DNA from: Actinomycetota bacterium
GTDB lineage: Bacteria; Actinomycetota; Thermoleophilia; Solirubrobacterales; Solirubrobacteraceae
Length of the DNA stretch: 64,000 bases
Direction of reading: 5' to 3'
Assembly (NCBI GenBank): GCA_009699245.1
Contig: WLOQ01000004.1
Coordinates: 124,001-188,000, forward strand
Positions 50,614-59,038 of this stretch are shown here, one piece after another. The notes under the pieces are model-generated. The model saw nothing but the letters and a program-made list of their open reading frames with translations, was not told the DNA's origin and ran no database searches. The position numbers and the translations under genes were made by a program. The stretch's first letter is position 1, and each line of letters starts with the position of its first letter.

Positions 50614-51393
50614 CTACATGACCAGGTCGCCGCTGCCGCGCGCCTCCTCCAGCGCCGCAACGAGCTGCGGGGTGTTGGCGAAGAGGTACTCGTAGCGCTT
50701 GGGGTCGGCCTGGAAGATGCCCCCGAGGAAGCGTGCGACCGGGTCCGGGAAGATGTCGTCCTGCCCCGCCTCCACACCGTCGAGAATCCCCGTCGCGACC
50801 GTCATCGGGGAGGACTTCGGCGCGTCGATGCCCTTGAGCATGTCGGTGTCGATCCCGCCCGGGTAGACGCCGCTGAGCACGATCCCGCGAGCCGCGAGCG
50901 CGGGGCGCAGCGACTGCGTGAGCGAGTGGGTCGCGGCCTTGCTGGCGGAGTAGCCGTCCATCCCGAGCGAGCCGGCGAACGACTGGAGCGACATGACGTT
51001 CACGATTGCCCCGCCGCCGTTCCCCTCGACGACCGGCGTAAACGCGCGGACCATGTCGAAGGTCCCCATCGTGTTGGTCATCAGCTCGTCGAGGATGCTC
51101 TGCCGCGGCGCATCAAGGCCGGGGACGAACTGCGCGATCGCTGCATTGTTGATCACGAGCGTCACGTCTGATGCGACGCCCGCTGCCGCGTCGATGAGCG
51201 CGCCGCGTGTGAGGTCGAGCTCGACGGGGATGACCCGCTGCGGGTCGAGGGCGATGACCGGCTCGAGCGTCGCGGGCGTGCGGGCGGCCGCATAGACCGT
51301 GGCGGCGCCGCGCTCAAGGAGCGCCTCGACGAGCTCGCGCCCGACGCCGCGGTTGCTTCCGGTGACGATGGCGACCGACCCAGCGATCTGCAT
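50614..51393 (-). CDS. Short-chain dehydrogenase/reductase
   Basis: A 259-residue Rossmann enzyme. The cofactor motif is TGSNRGVG (11-18), NNAA is at 82-85, the catalytic Ser is 135, and YSASK is at 148-152. It probably oxidises an alcohol or reduces a ketone with NAD(P). A GGAGGAGAG site precedes the chosen ATG; the open frame upstream runs through the tRNA gene and is not coding. The cytochrome P450 follows 36 bases later on the same strand. Confidence 0.92.
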   Translation of the reverse strand: MQIAGSVAIVTGSNRGVGRELVEALLERGAATVYAAARTPATLEPVIALDPQRVIPVELDLTRGALIDAAAGVASDVTLVINNAAIAQFVPGLDAPRQSILDELMTNTMGTFDMVRAFTPVVEGNGGGAIVNVMSLQSFAGSLGMDGYSASKAATHSLTQSLRPALAARGIVLSGVYPGGIDTDMLKGIDAPKSSPMTVATGILDGVEAGQDDIFPDPVARFLGGIFQADPKRYEYLFANTPQLVAALEEARGSGDLVM

Positions 51394-51470
51394 GACTCTC
51401 CTCCGGCTGACAGTGCCGGGCGACCCTATCCGCGAGACGGCCGGGCGGGCAACTGCGGGCGCGGCGCGCA

Positions 51471-51543
<73 letters not shown>

Positions 51544-51605
51544 GCGAGCGAGGGAGGGTAGCGGGGCGGCGCGGTGAGCGTCCGGCGCCCGGATAGAGTC
51601 GGCCC

Positions 51606-52058
51606 GTGACCCACGGTGCGACGGTGACGGCGATCCACCTGATCGCCCTCCACGGCGGGTCTGCGGCGGCATGCGACGAGGTCGAGGCGGTTGCAGGCGC
51701 AGGGCTGCGTGGTGACCGGCACTTCGCCGTCGATGCGCCGCCCAAGCGGCAGCTCACGCTGATCGCCGCGGAGACGCTCGAGGCACTCGAGCGTGGCGGG
51801 ATGGCGCTCGCCCCGGGCGAGACGCGCCGTCAGCTCGTGACCGCGGGCGTGGACCTCGAGGGGCTCCTCGGGCGGCGCTTTCTGATCGGCGAGGCCGAAT
51901 GCCGCGGCGTCGAGCCGTGCGAGCCGTGTGCCCACCTCGAGCGCCTCACCCAGTGCTCAGGGCTGATGCGCGCGCTGGCGCACCGCGGCGGCATCCACGC
52001 CGAGATCCTGACGAGCGGGACGATCCGGGTCCGCGATCGCGTCGTCGCGCTCGACTGA
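51606..52058 (+). CDS. MOSC-domain protein
   Basis: A 150-residue protein covering one MOSC domain, the fold found in molybdenum-cofactor sulfurase C-termini and YiiM. GAGLRGDRHFA near residue 32 and the Cys pair in VEPCEPCAHLE near 100 match the family, which handles sulfur or molybdopterin-bound substrates. It is a stand-alone short form with a GTG start. No molybdenum-enzyme gene is nearby, so its partner is unknown. Confidence 0.85.
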   Translation: MTHGATVTAIHLIALHGGSAAACDEVEAVAGAGLRGDRHFAVDAPPKRQLTLIAAETLEALERGGMALAPGETRRQLVTAGVDLEGLLGRRFLIGEAECRGVEPCEPCAHLERLTQCSGLMRALAHRGGIHAEILTSGTIRVRDRVVALD

Positions 52059-52104
52059 CACGCCGCAAGCGCGCCTTCAGCCGGCGCGTACGAGGGTCGA
52101 TACC

Positions 52105-52944
52105 GTGATGATGGTCCTGATGCGCGGCCCCTCCACACGCACGAGACTCGCGGCGCTCGCGCTGACCGGCGTCCTCATCGGCGCGCTGCCGGCGTCCGCT
52201 GCGCTCGCGCGGTCCCCGCTCTCGAGGCCCACGTGGCTCTCGCGCGTGACGGTGACCGAGTATTTCCCCGCGCCCGAGGCGTGGTTCATCGGGAAAGCGG
52301 TCACCACGCCGGGCCTTGAGCGCAAGAGCCGGGTCGACTGGCTCTACTCGGCGCGCGGTGTCGCGATGGAGGGCGATGGGATCGGCCTTGATGGCAAGGA
52401 GTACCACATCGCCACCGTCGGAACGTCATCCTGGATCACCGCGCGGGGACGCAAGGCGCGCTTCGGAGTCGGGGGCGCGTTCGCGCCATTCTGGCGCACC
52501 GAGGGCTTCTGGCGTAACACCGCGGGCGCCGTGACCTTCCCGCTCCTTGAGGGCGGCTGGTTCAACGGCAGGGGACGCCGCTTCGTGAAGCCGGAGGGCA
52601 TCACCTTCGCTGAGGGCCCCTCGCGGCCACTGCGCTTCTACCGCAGCGTCGCGGTGGACCGGCGCCTCATCCCCCTAGGCAGCCTCGTCTACGTGCCGGC
52701 GTACAAGCCGATGAATAAGGACGGCTGGTTCCGCGCAGACGACACGGGGAGCGCGATCATCGGGCGCCACCTCGACGTGTACCGCCGGCCTCCGGTGTCC
52801 TCCTCGGACACCGGCCGCTACCTGCGCGACAACCGCATCTTCGTCGTGCCCGCCGAGGACGTCGCCGAGTACGTCAAGGCCGCCCGCAGCGCCCGGTCAG
52901 GAATCCCTCCCATCCCAGCGTGGCTCGTGCGCGCACCGCGCTGA
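52105..52944 (+). CDS. Secreted 3D-domain protein
   Basis: A 279-residue exported protein. The signal peptide is RTRLAALALTGVLIGALPAS with likely cleavage near ALA. The C-terminal 3D domain shows the three conserved Asp: Asp185 (VAVDRRLIPLG), Asp212/213 (RADDTGSAI) and Asp224 (HLDVYR). This fold occurs in cell-wall-lytic proteins such as MltA and RpfB-like factors. A separate catalytic domain is not seen. Several start codons are clustered (GTG, ATG, ATG); I give the first. Confidence 0.85.
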   Translation: MMMVLMRGPSTRTRLAALALTGVLIGALPASAALARSPLSRPTWLSRVTVTEYFPAPEAWFIGKAVTTPGLERKSRVDWLYSARGVAMEGDGIGLDGKEYHIATVGTSSWITARGRKARFGVGGAFAPFWRTEGFWRNTAGAVTFPLLEGGWFNGRGRRFVKPEGITFAEGPSRPLRFYRSVAVDRRLIPLGSLVYVPAYKPMNKDGWFRADDTGSAIIGRHLDVYRRPPVSSSDTGRYLRDNRIFVVPAEDVAEYVKAARSARSGIPPIPAWLVRAPR

Positions 52945-52962
52945 CCGAGCCGGGCGACGCGA

Positions 52963-54135
52963 TCAGGGGCGCAGCTCGAGCCGCTCGCGGTAGCCGAGCA
53001 GCTCGCTGACCGTCACGAAGGTGTAGCCGCGGCGGCGCAGTCCCGCGATCACGCGCGGCGCGGCAGCAAGCGTCTGTGCCCGGGGGCCGCCGCCGTCGTG
53101 CGACAGGATGATCGCTCCCGGACCGGTCTGGCGCAAGACCCGAGCGACGATGTGGTCCGCTCCCGGCCGCTTCCAGTCGAGGGGGTCGACCGACCAGAGG
53201 ATCGACGTCAGACCGGCTGCCCGAGTGCGCTCGACGAGATCAGGTCCGGTCGATCCGTACGGGGGCCGGAACACGCACGGCGTGTACCCCGTGACGCTCT
53301 GGATCACGGCATTCGTCTCGCGCAGCTGCCGAGACGCGCGCGCCCCTCCGCGGCCGAGGTCCGCGTGGTCCCACGAGTGGTTCCCGATCTCATGCCCTTC
53401 GGCGAGCACGCGGCGCACGACGTCTGCGTGCGCCTCGACCTGCCTGCCGATCATGAAGAACGTCGCCGGGACATCCAGGCGCTGGAGCGTGTCGAGGAGC
53501 GCCGCGGTGTCGGCGGACGGCCCGTCGTCGTAGGTCAAGGCGATCCGCTTACCCGGCGCGCCCCGCCGGACCTCCGTGGGACCACTGGCGACGCACCCGA
53601 CGACGCTGACGCGCATGACGCGGCCCGGATAGTCGGTCCCGCTCTCGCGTGGGGCCCGCGACCGGCAGAGCGCGACTCGATCGCAGCCATCCGGCGTCGC
53701 CGCGACGCGCCACGAGACCGATCCGGGCTCGAGCCCCACGTCCGCCGGGCGCCAGCGCACCCGCAGGATTCCCGCCTTGGGTTGGCCGATCACACCGGCG
53801 AGGGCGCGCTGGTCGCGCCGCAGGCGCCAAGCAGTGCCGCTGCGCGTGACGCAGATCACTGCCGCCTCCTGCATCTGCCTCACATGGAGGCAGATACGTC
53901 CGCCGTCGTCGAAGTCCGCCGGGTCGATCGACCGGGTCGCGCGGACCGTGAGGACAAGGTCGCGATTGACCTGCCCGAGCGCGACCGATTGCAGCTCGAC
54001 GGGCGTGCCGTCGGACTGCAGGGCATGGAGCGCACCGCCGGTCGATGCGGCTTGTGCGGCAGCAGCAGGAAGCACCGACGCCGTTGCGAGCGCCGCGATC
54101 GTGAGCGTCCGCAACCGCATCGGTGACCCGCTCAC
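52963..54135 (-). CDS. Secreted polysaccharide deacetylase (NodB family)
   Basis: A 390-residue exported hydrolase. The N-terminus is a signal peptide (LTIAALATASVLPAAAAQA). Residues 35-180 form a domain without a known match. The NodB domain follows with all five motifs: TYDDGPS (Asp203, Asp204), HSWDH (His253, His257), RPPYG, DPLDWK and ILSHDGG. Such enzymes remove N-acetyl groups from peptidoglycan or exopolysaccharide. The GTG start is given; an ATG five codons later is equally good. Confidence 0.9.
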   Translation of the reverse strand: MSGSPMRLRTLTIAALATASVLPAAAAQAASTGGALHALQSDGTPVELQSVALGQVNRDLVLTVRATRSIDPADFDDGGRICLHVRQMQEAAVICVTRSGTAWRLRRDQRALAGVIGQPKAGILRVRWRPADVGLEPGSVSWRVAATPDGCDRVALCRSRAPRESGTDYPGRVMRVSVVGCVASGPTEVRRGAPGKRIALTYDDGPSADTAALLDTLQRLDVPATFFMIGRQVEAHADVVRRVLAEGHEIGNHSWDHADLGRGGARASRQLRETNAVIQSVTGYTPCVFRPPYGSTGPDLVERTRAAGLTSILWSVDPLDWKRPGADHIVARVLRQTGPGAIILSHDGGGPRAQTLAAAPRVIAGLRRRGYTFVTVSELLGYRERLELRP

Positions 54136-54138
54136 CCG

Positions 54139-54735
54139 CTACTTCGCTGCAGCAGCCTTGACCTTGAGGAGATCGACGTCGAAGACGAGCGCTGCGTTCG
54201 CCGGGATCGACGGCGGCGAGCCCTGGGCGCCGTAGGCGAGATCGGCGGGGATGATGAGGCGGCGACGACCGCCCTCCTTCATCCCGACGATGCCCTGGTC
54301 CCAGCCGGAGATGACCTGACCGCCGCCGAGCGTGAACGTGAAGGGCTTGTTCCCCGAGGCCTCCTTCCAGGAGGTGTCGAACTCCTTGCCGTTGGCGTAG
54401 AGCACGCCGACGTACTGGACGTCGACGGTGTCGCCGGTCTTCGCCTCGGCGCCGGTCCCGACGATCAGGTCCTGGACGACGAGGTCGACCGGGGGCTTGC
54501 CGGACTGCTTTGCAATCGCCGGCTTGGTCTTGATGTCGGCCTCGCCCGCGGAGGGCTTGACCACGACGGCCTTGATCGTCAGATCCTGCGCCTTGGGCGG
54601 GTTCTTGAGCTGCTCGCGCGCCTGGGCGGCGGCCTTGTCGGCCTGGCTCGAATCCGTCCCGCCGCAGCCTGCCAGCAGGGCGAGCGCGGCGAGGCCGAGG
54701 AGGATCGGGGAGATGAAGCGGCTGGACAGGGTCAT
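54139..54735 (-). CDS. Lipoprotein FKBP-type peptidyl-prolyl isomerase
   Basis: A 198-residue secreted protein-folding helper. The signal peptide ends in lipobox LLAGC with Cys24 as the lipid anchor. The FKBP domain occupies the last 105 residues: VGTGAEAKTGDTVDVQYVGV, GQVISGWDQGIVGMKEGGRR and PANAALVFDVDLLKV. Between lies a spacer of about 65 residues. It sits three bases from the deacetylase gene on the same strand. Confidence 0.92.
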   Translation of the reverse strand: MTLSSRFISPILLGLAALALLAGCGGTDSSQADKAAAQAREQLKNPPKAQDLTIKAVVVKPSAGEADIKTKPAIAKQSGKPPVDLVVQDLIVGTGAEAKTGDTVDVQYVGVLYANGKEFDTSWKEASGNKPFTFTLGGGQVISGWDQGIVGMKEGGRRRLIIPADLAYGAQGSPPSIPANAALVFDVDLLKVKAAAAK

Positions 54736-54785
54736 GTGGGTGAAGGTGATAGCACGATGGGCGCCTGGAGGACGCCAGCGCCCCG

Positions 54786-55295
54786 TCAGTCGACGACGCG
54801 CCCGAGGGTCACGCGCGTGACCCGGCCGCGACGACTCAGCGAGAAGTCGGTGACGATGCGGCCCGCTCTGTGGACGCCGACCCAGCAGTGGCGGTACCCG
54901 TACTCCGTGGCGCACTGCGCCCCGGGCACGCGCGCGCGCAGGACGACCTCGGTCGTCCCACGTCCGACGCCCCCGCTCGTGCGGTCCTGCGAGGCGGCGC
55001 TCGAGACGCTCAGCACCGTCCGGCCGGCCCGGACGCCATCGAACACGACGCGCAGGCCGCCGAAGCGCCACACGCGAACACGGCCGAGGATGGGATGCGG
55101 CGCCGTGCTGCTCCCGTCGGGCGCGCGACCGACGGCGCTGCGCACCTCGGCGGGGGTCATCCCCGGCCGTACACCACGGATCGAGACCTGCGGGATCACC
55201 GGTCGCTGCGCCGCGACGCTCGCGCCCGCCGGCGGCGGAGCGACGGCCACGGCGACGAGCAGCGGGATGATCAGCCTGCGGGGGCGGGCGCGCAC
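54786..55295 (-). CDS. Small secreted protein with SmpA/OmlA-like motif
   Basis: A 169-residue protein with a signal peptide (RRLIIPLLVAVAVAPPPAG). GVRPGMTPAEVRSAVGRAPD near 41-60 is the pattern of SmpA/OmlA-like and BamE-like domains. The rest is beta-rich with a Cys pair (AQCATEY, HCWVGV). The family is best known from outer-membrane assembly, but this actinobacterial setting has no outer-membrane genes. Function unknown. Confidence 0.7.
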   Translation of the reverse strand: MRARPRRLIIPLLVAVAVAPPPAGASVAAQRPVIPQVSIRGVRPGMTPAEVRSAVGRAPDGSSTAPHPILGRVRVWRFGGLRVVFDGVRAGRTVLSVSSAASQDRTSGGVGRGTTEVVLRARVPGAQCATEYGYRHCWVGVHRAGRIVTDFSLSRRGRVTRVTLGRVVD

Positions 55296-55340
55296 GCCGG
55301 GGACTCTGTCAGGCCCCGGCGCGCTGCGCGCCGGCCATCG

Positions 55341-56339
55341 CTAGGCGACGGTCCAGGTGTTGCCCTCGTGGAGCAGCGCATCGATGTCGGCGTCGCCGAG
55401 ACCGACGCGGCTGGCCTTCAGGCGGGCCGTCACGCCTTCGGCCCAGATCGGGGCCTGGACGTTGCGGAAGATGCCGAGCGCCACGGGGCCGGTCATCGGA
55501 TCGCCCAGCCCGTTGATCGCAAACGCGAGCGTCGGGTCGGCAGCCGTCGCGTCATGGATGATCGCGTCGGCGGCATCGCCGAACGCGAGGCCTCCGCCGG
55601 GCAGCGCGACGACGCCACGCTCACCCTCGGCACCAAAGCGCACGGGCTGGCCGTGAACGAGCTCAATGCGGTTGATCGCGGCCTGGGCCTTGTCGGTCAC
55701 GTGGATGTGGTGCTCGTCGTTGAAGACGGGGCAGTTCTGGAGGATCTCGACGACCGCCATCCCGGGGTGATGCGCAGCAGCGCGCAGCACCTCAGTCATG
55801 TGCGCCTTGTCGCGGTCGACGGTGCGGGCGACGAAGGTCGCCCCCGAGCCGAGCGCGAGCGAGATCGGATCGAGCGGCGCCTCGACGGAGCCCTCGGGCG
55901 TCGACTTCGTGACCTTGCCGCGCTCGCTGGTCGGCGAGATCTGCCCCTTGGTGAGGCCGTAGATCCGGTTGTTGCAGATCAGCAGCTTCATCGGGACGTT
56001 GCGGCGCAGCGAGTGGATCAGGTGGTTGCCACCGATCGAGAGGGCATCGCCGTCGCCGCTGACGACCCACACGGACAGGTCATCGCGCGCTGCGACGAGG
56101 CCCGTCGCGACCGCCGGGGCACGCCCGTGGATCGAGTGCATGCCGTACGTGTCCACGTAGTACGTGAAGCGGCCGGCACAACCGATCCCGGAGATGAAGA
56201 CGGTGTTCTCCGGAGCGACGCCCAGTTCGGGCAGCAGCCCCTGGACGGCGGAGAGGATCGCGTAGTCGCCGCAACCAGGGCACCAGCGGGTCTCCTGATC
56301 CGACTGGAAGTCGGCCTTCGTCAGCTCAGCGGTGGTCAT
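55341..56339 (-). CDS. korB: 2-oxoacid:ferredoxin oxidoreductase, beta subunit
   Basis: A 332-residue TPP-binding subunit. Cys20, Cys23, Cys54 and Cys203 match the ligands of the single 4Fe-4S cluster. The TPP motif is SGDGDALSIGGNHLIHSLRR. Together with KorA it makes succinyl-CoA from 2-oxoglutarate (or acts on pyruvate) and reduces ferredoxin; the pair is common in mycobacteria. Its ATG overlaps korA by four bases. Confidence 0.93.
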   Translation of the reverse strand: MTTAELTKADFQSDQETRWCPGCGDYAILSAVQGLLPELGVAPENTVFISGIGCAGRFTYYVDTYGMHSIHGRAPAVATGLVAARDDLSVWVVSGDGDALSIGGNHLIHSLRRNVPMKLLICNNRIYGLTKGQISPTSERGKVTKSTPEGSVEAPLDPISLALGSGATFVARTVDRDKAHMTEVLRAAAHHPGMAVVEILQNCPVFNDEHHIHVTDKAQAAINRIELVHGQPVRFGAEGERGVVALPGGGLAFGDAADAIIHDATAADPTLAFAINGLGDPMTGPVALGIFRNVQAPIWAEGVTARLKASRVGLGDADIDALLHEGNTWTVA

Positions 56340-58204
56340 GCGCCCAGCACCTCCAGGATGGCAGTTTCGATCTCGGCCGCACGCAGCGGGCGGCCCTGCA
56401 GGTTCGTGTGGCTCTTGATGTCCACGAGGTACTCGGCTCGCAGGACCTTCGAGAGCTGGCCGGCGTTCATCTCCGGCAACAGCACCTGCTTGTAGGACCG
56501 CAGAACCTCACCGAGGTTGGCGGGCAGCGGGTTGAGGTGATGCAGGTGCGTGCGGGCCACCGGGATCCCCCGCTGGCGCACGCGGCGCACACCGGCGCGA
56601 ATCGCACCGGCGCTCGAGCCCCATCCGAGGATCAGGACCTCAGCACCCTCGTCGGCGTCGACCTCGACGTCCGGGACGTCGATGCCGGCGATCTTCCCCG
56701 CGCGGATCTGACTCATCCGCTCGTGGTTCGGTCCGTCGTAGCTGATGTTGCCCGTGCCCTCCTCCTTCTCGAGGCCACCGATGCGGTGCTGCAGGCCGGG
56801 CGTGCCCGGGATGGCGATCGGACGCACGAGCCGCTCGTCACGCGCGTACGGCAGGAAGTCGCCGTCCGCAGGGATCTCGGTCGTGAGGTTCTGGTCGATC
56901 GCGGGGATGTCGGCGGCCGACGGCACGAGCCACGGCTCAGTGGAGTTCGCGATGAAGTTGTCGCTCAGCAGGATCACGGGCGTGCGGTACTCGACGGCGA
57001 TGCGACATGCCTCGATCGCAGCCTCGAACGCCTGCCCGGGCGTCGACGCGGCGACCACCGGCAGCGGGGCCTCGCCGTGACGGCCGTAGAGCGCCATCAT
57101 GAGGTCTGACTGCTCCTGCTTCGTCGGCATGCCCGTCGAGGGACCGGACCGCTGGACGTCGATGACCACGAGCGGGAGCTCGAGCATGACGGCGAGGCCG
57201 ATCGTCTCGGCCTTGAGGTCCATCCCCGGACCGCTCGTCGACGTGACGCCGAGGGCGCCGCCGTAGGAGGCGCCGAGTGCCATGCCCACGGCCGCGATCT
57301 CGTCCTCGGCCTGGATCGTGCGCACACCGTGACCGCCGCGGCGCGAGAGCTCGTGGAGGATGTCCGTCGCCGGCGTGATCGGATACGCGGCCAACACGAG
57401 GTTCATGCCGCTGCGGATGCTCGCGGCTAGGAGGCCCATCACGAGCGTCTGGGTGCCGTTCACGTTGCGATAGAGGCCCGGCGGGACGTCGTTCGCGGCG
57501 GGGACGGTGATCTGCGTACCGACGAGCTCGGCCGTCTCACCGTAGGCGTAGCCGGCGCGCAGCGCGGCGAGGTTGAGGTCGCGCAGCACGGGGCTCTTGG
57601 CGAACTTGCCCTCGATCCACTTCTGGGTGACCTCGGCCGGGCGGTCGTACATCCACGAGACGAGGCCGAGCGCGAAGATGTTGCGGGACTTCTGGATGTC
57701 GCGGGTGGTCGCGCCCTCGACGTCCTCCGCAGCGCGGGTGACCATCTCCGTCATCGAGACGCGGGTCACCTGGAAGCCGTCGAGCGAGCCGTCGTCGAGC
57801 GGGCTCGTCTCGTACCCGGCCTTCATCAGCGCACGCTTGGTGAACGCATCCTCGTTCACGAGGATCGCGGCGCCCTTCTCCAGGTCGCCGATGTTGGCGC
57901 GCAGCGCCGCGGGGTTCATGGCGACGAGGATGTTCGGCGAGTCGCCCGGCGTCGCGATGTCGCGCGAGGCGAAGTGGATCTGGAAGCTCGAGACGCCGCC
58001 CAGCGTGTCCGCGGGGGCGCGGATCTCCGCCGGGAAGTTCGGGAGCGTCGCGAGATCGTTGCCCGCCATCGCGGTGGCGTCGGCGAAGCGACCCCCCGCC
58101 AGCTGCATGCCGTCGCCGGAATCCCCCGCGAACCGGACGATGACGCTCTCGCGCTCCTCCGGCTGGTGGTCCGTGCCGGACTGGTTCCTCTCGACGGTCG
58201 TCAT
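56336..58204 (-). CDS. korA: 2-oxoacid:ferredoxin oxidoreductase, alpha subunit
   Basis: A 622-residue subunit fusing the gamma-type domain (N-terminal VRFAGDSGDGMQLAGGRFAD) with the pyrimidine-binding alpha domain (LAAYPITPATDILHELSRR, about 258-276). No ferredoxin domain is fused. The 2-oxoglutarate or pyruvate preference is not decided by sequence alone. It lies 63 bases after the EthD-like gene and is coupled to korB. Confidence 0.93.
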   Translation of the reverse strand: MTTVERNQSGTDHQPEERESVIVRFAGDSGDGMQLAGGRFADATAMAGNDLATLPNFPAEIRAPADTLGGVSSFQIHFASRDIATPGDSPNILVAMNPAALRANIGDLEKGAAILVNEDAFTKRALMKAGYETSPLDDGSLDGFQVTRVSMTEMVTRAAEDVEGATTRDIQKSRNIFALGLVSWMYDRPAEVTQKWIEGKFAKSPVLRDLNLAALRAGYAYGETAELVGTQITVPAANDVPPGLYRNVNGTQTLVMGLLAASIRSGMNLVLAAYPITPATDILHELSRRGGHGVRTIQAEDEIAAVGMALGASYGGALGVTSTSGPGMDLKAETIGLAVMLELPLVVIDVQRSGPSTGMPTKQEQSDLMMALYGRHGEAPLPVVAASTPGQAFEAAIEACRIAVEYRTPVILLSDNFIANSTEPWLVPSAADIPAIDQNLTTEIPADGDFLPYARDERLVRPIAIPGTPGLQHRIGGLEKEEGTGNISYDGPNHERMSQIRAGKIAGIDVPDVEVDADEGAEVLILGWGSSAGAIRAGVRRVRQRGIPVARTHLHHLNPLPANLGEVLRSYKQVLLPEMNAGQLSKVLRAEYLVDIKSHTNLQGRPLRAAEIETAILEVLGA

Positions 58205-58267
58205 GTCCTCAGTGTCTCTCCCCGGCGCAGGCCGGAGTGGTGGGCAATGTGTAAGGGCGAGGCCGGA

Positions 58268-59038
58268 TCAGCGCAGCAGCGCCGTGGCCTTCATCGTAAC
58301 CTCGTTGGCGGCCACCATGACGCTCCGCCCGAGGTCCGCAAACTCGGCGAGGTCGTCACGGATCGCCTCACGGTCCGGATGGCTCAGATACGCCTCCATG
58401 TCCGACCAGGAGGCGAAGCCGACCTGGGCGATCCCGGCCACGTCGGTGAGCGACCCGATCGTCAGGCGCTCGCGCGTCGCCGCGTCCGCGTCGCCCGTCT
58501 CGTCGGAGGCGAGCGGCGTGTTGTGCGAGTACTGGATGACGTACTCGGCGAGCGCCGGGGAGCGCATCACGTGCTGGAGGTGGAGCTCCCAGCGGCGGGC
58601 GAACTCCTCGCGACTCACGCCGTCCTTCGCGCGCAGGAAGGCGAAAAACTGCGCCGCGGTGCCGATCCGCCATCGGATCATCCGCTCGTGGTTGAGCGTC
58701 GTGAACTCCTCGACGAGCTCGTGGAAGGCGCCGTACTCGTCCGCGAGCAGGATGGGGAATGTCGGATGGGTCAGAAGCGACTCGAGCGACGCGCCCCCCG
58801 GGAACATCACGACGCCGACGCCGTCGTAGTCGCCGGACCAGAGATCCCCGGTATACGGATCCGCAGCGACCGGCGGGTGCTCGGCGACATCGTTGTGGAA
58901 GTAGCCGATGCAGGGGTTCATGAACGGCAGGCTCAGCGCGAGTTCACCGTGGCGACGCCAGCGCGCTGCGAAGCGGCCGCGCTCGAGGCGCGGGTTGCGC
59001 CTCGCGAGGTAGATCGACTTGATCGGCTGGTCGGTCAT
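58268..59038 (-). CDS. EthD-like dimeric alpha/beta-barrel protein, two repeats
   Basis: A 256-residue cytoplasmic protein. Two similar halves are visible: LARRNPRLERGRFAARWRRH at the N-terminus and FLRAKDGVSREEFARRWELH near residue 137, each followed by a His-containing segment. EthD-like proteins appear in ether, alkyl-aromatic and phenol oxidation clusters; their exact role is often unclear. Its ATG overlaps the flavin oxidase stop by four bases, so the two are translated together and probably act in one pathway. Confidence 0.8.
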   Translation of the reverse strand: MTDQPIKSIYLARRNPRLERGRFAARWRRHGELALSLPFMNPCIGYFHNDVAEHPPVAADPYTGDLWSGDYDGVGVVMFPGGASLESLLTHPTFPILLADEYGAFHELVEEFTTLNHERMIRWRIGTAAQFFAFLRAKDGVSREEFARRWELHLQHVMRSPALAEYVIQYSHNTPLASDETGDADAATRERLTIGSLTDVAGIAQVGFASWSDMEAYLSHPDREAIRDDLAEFADLGRSVMVAANEVTMKATALLR

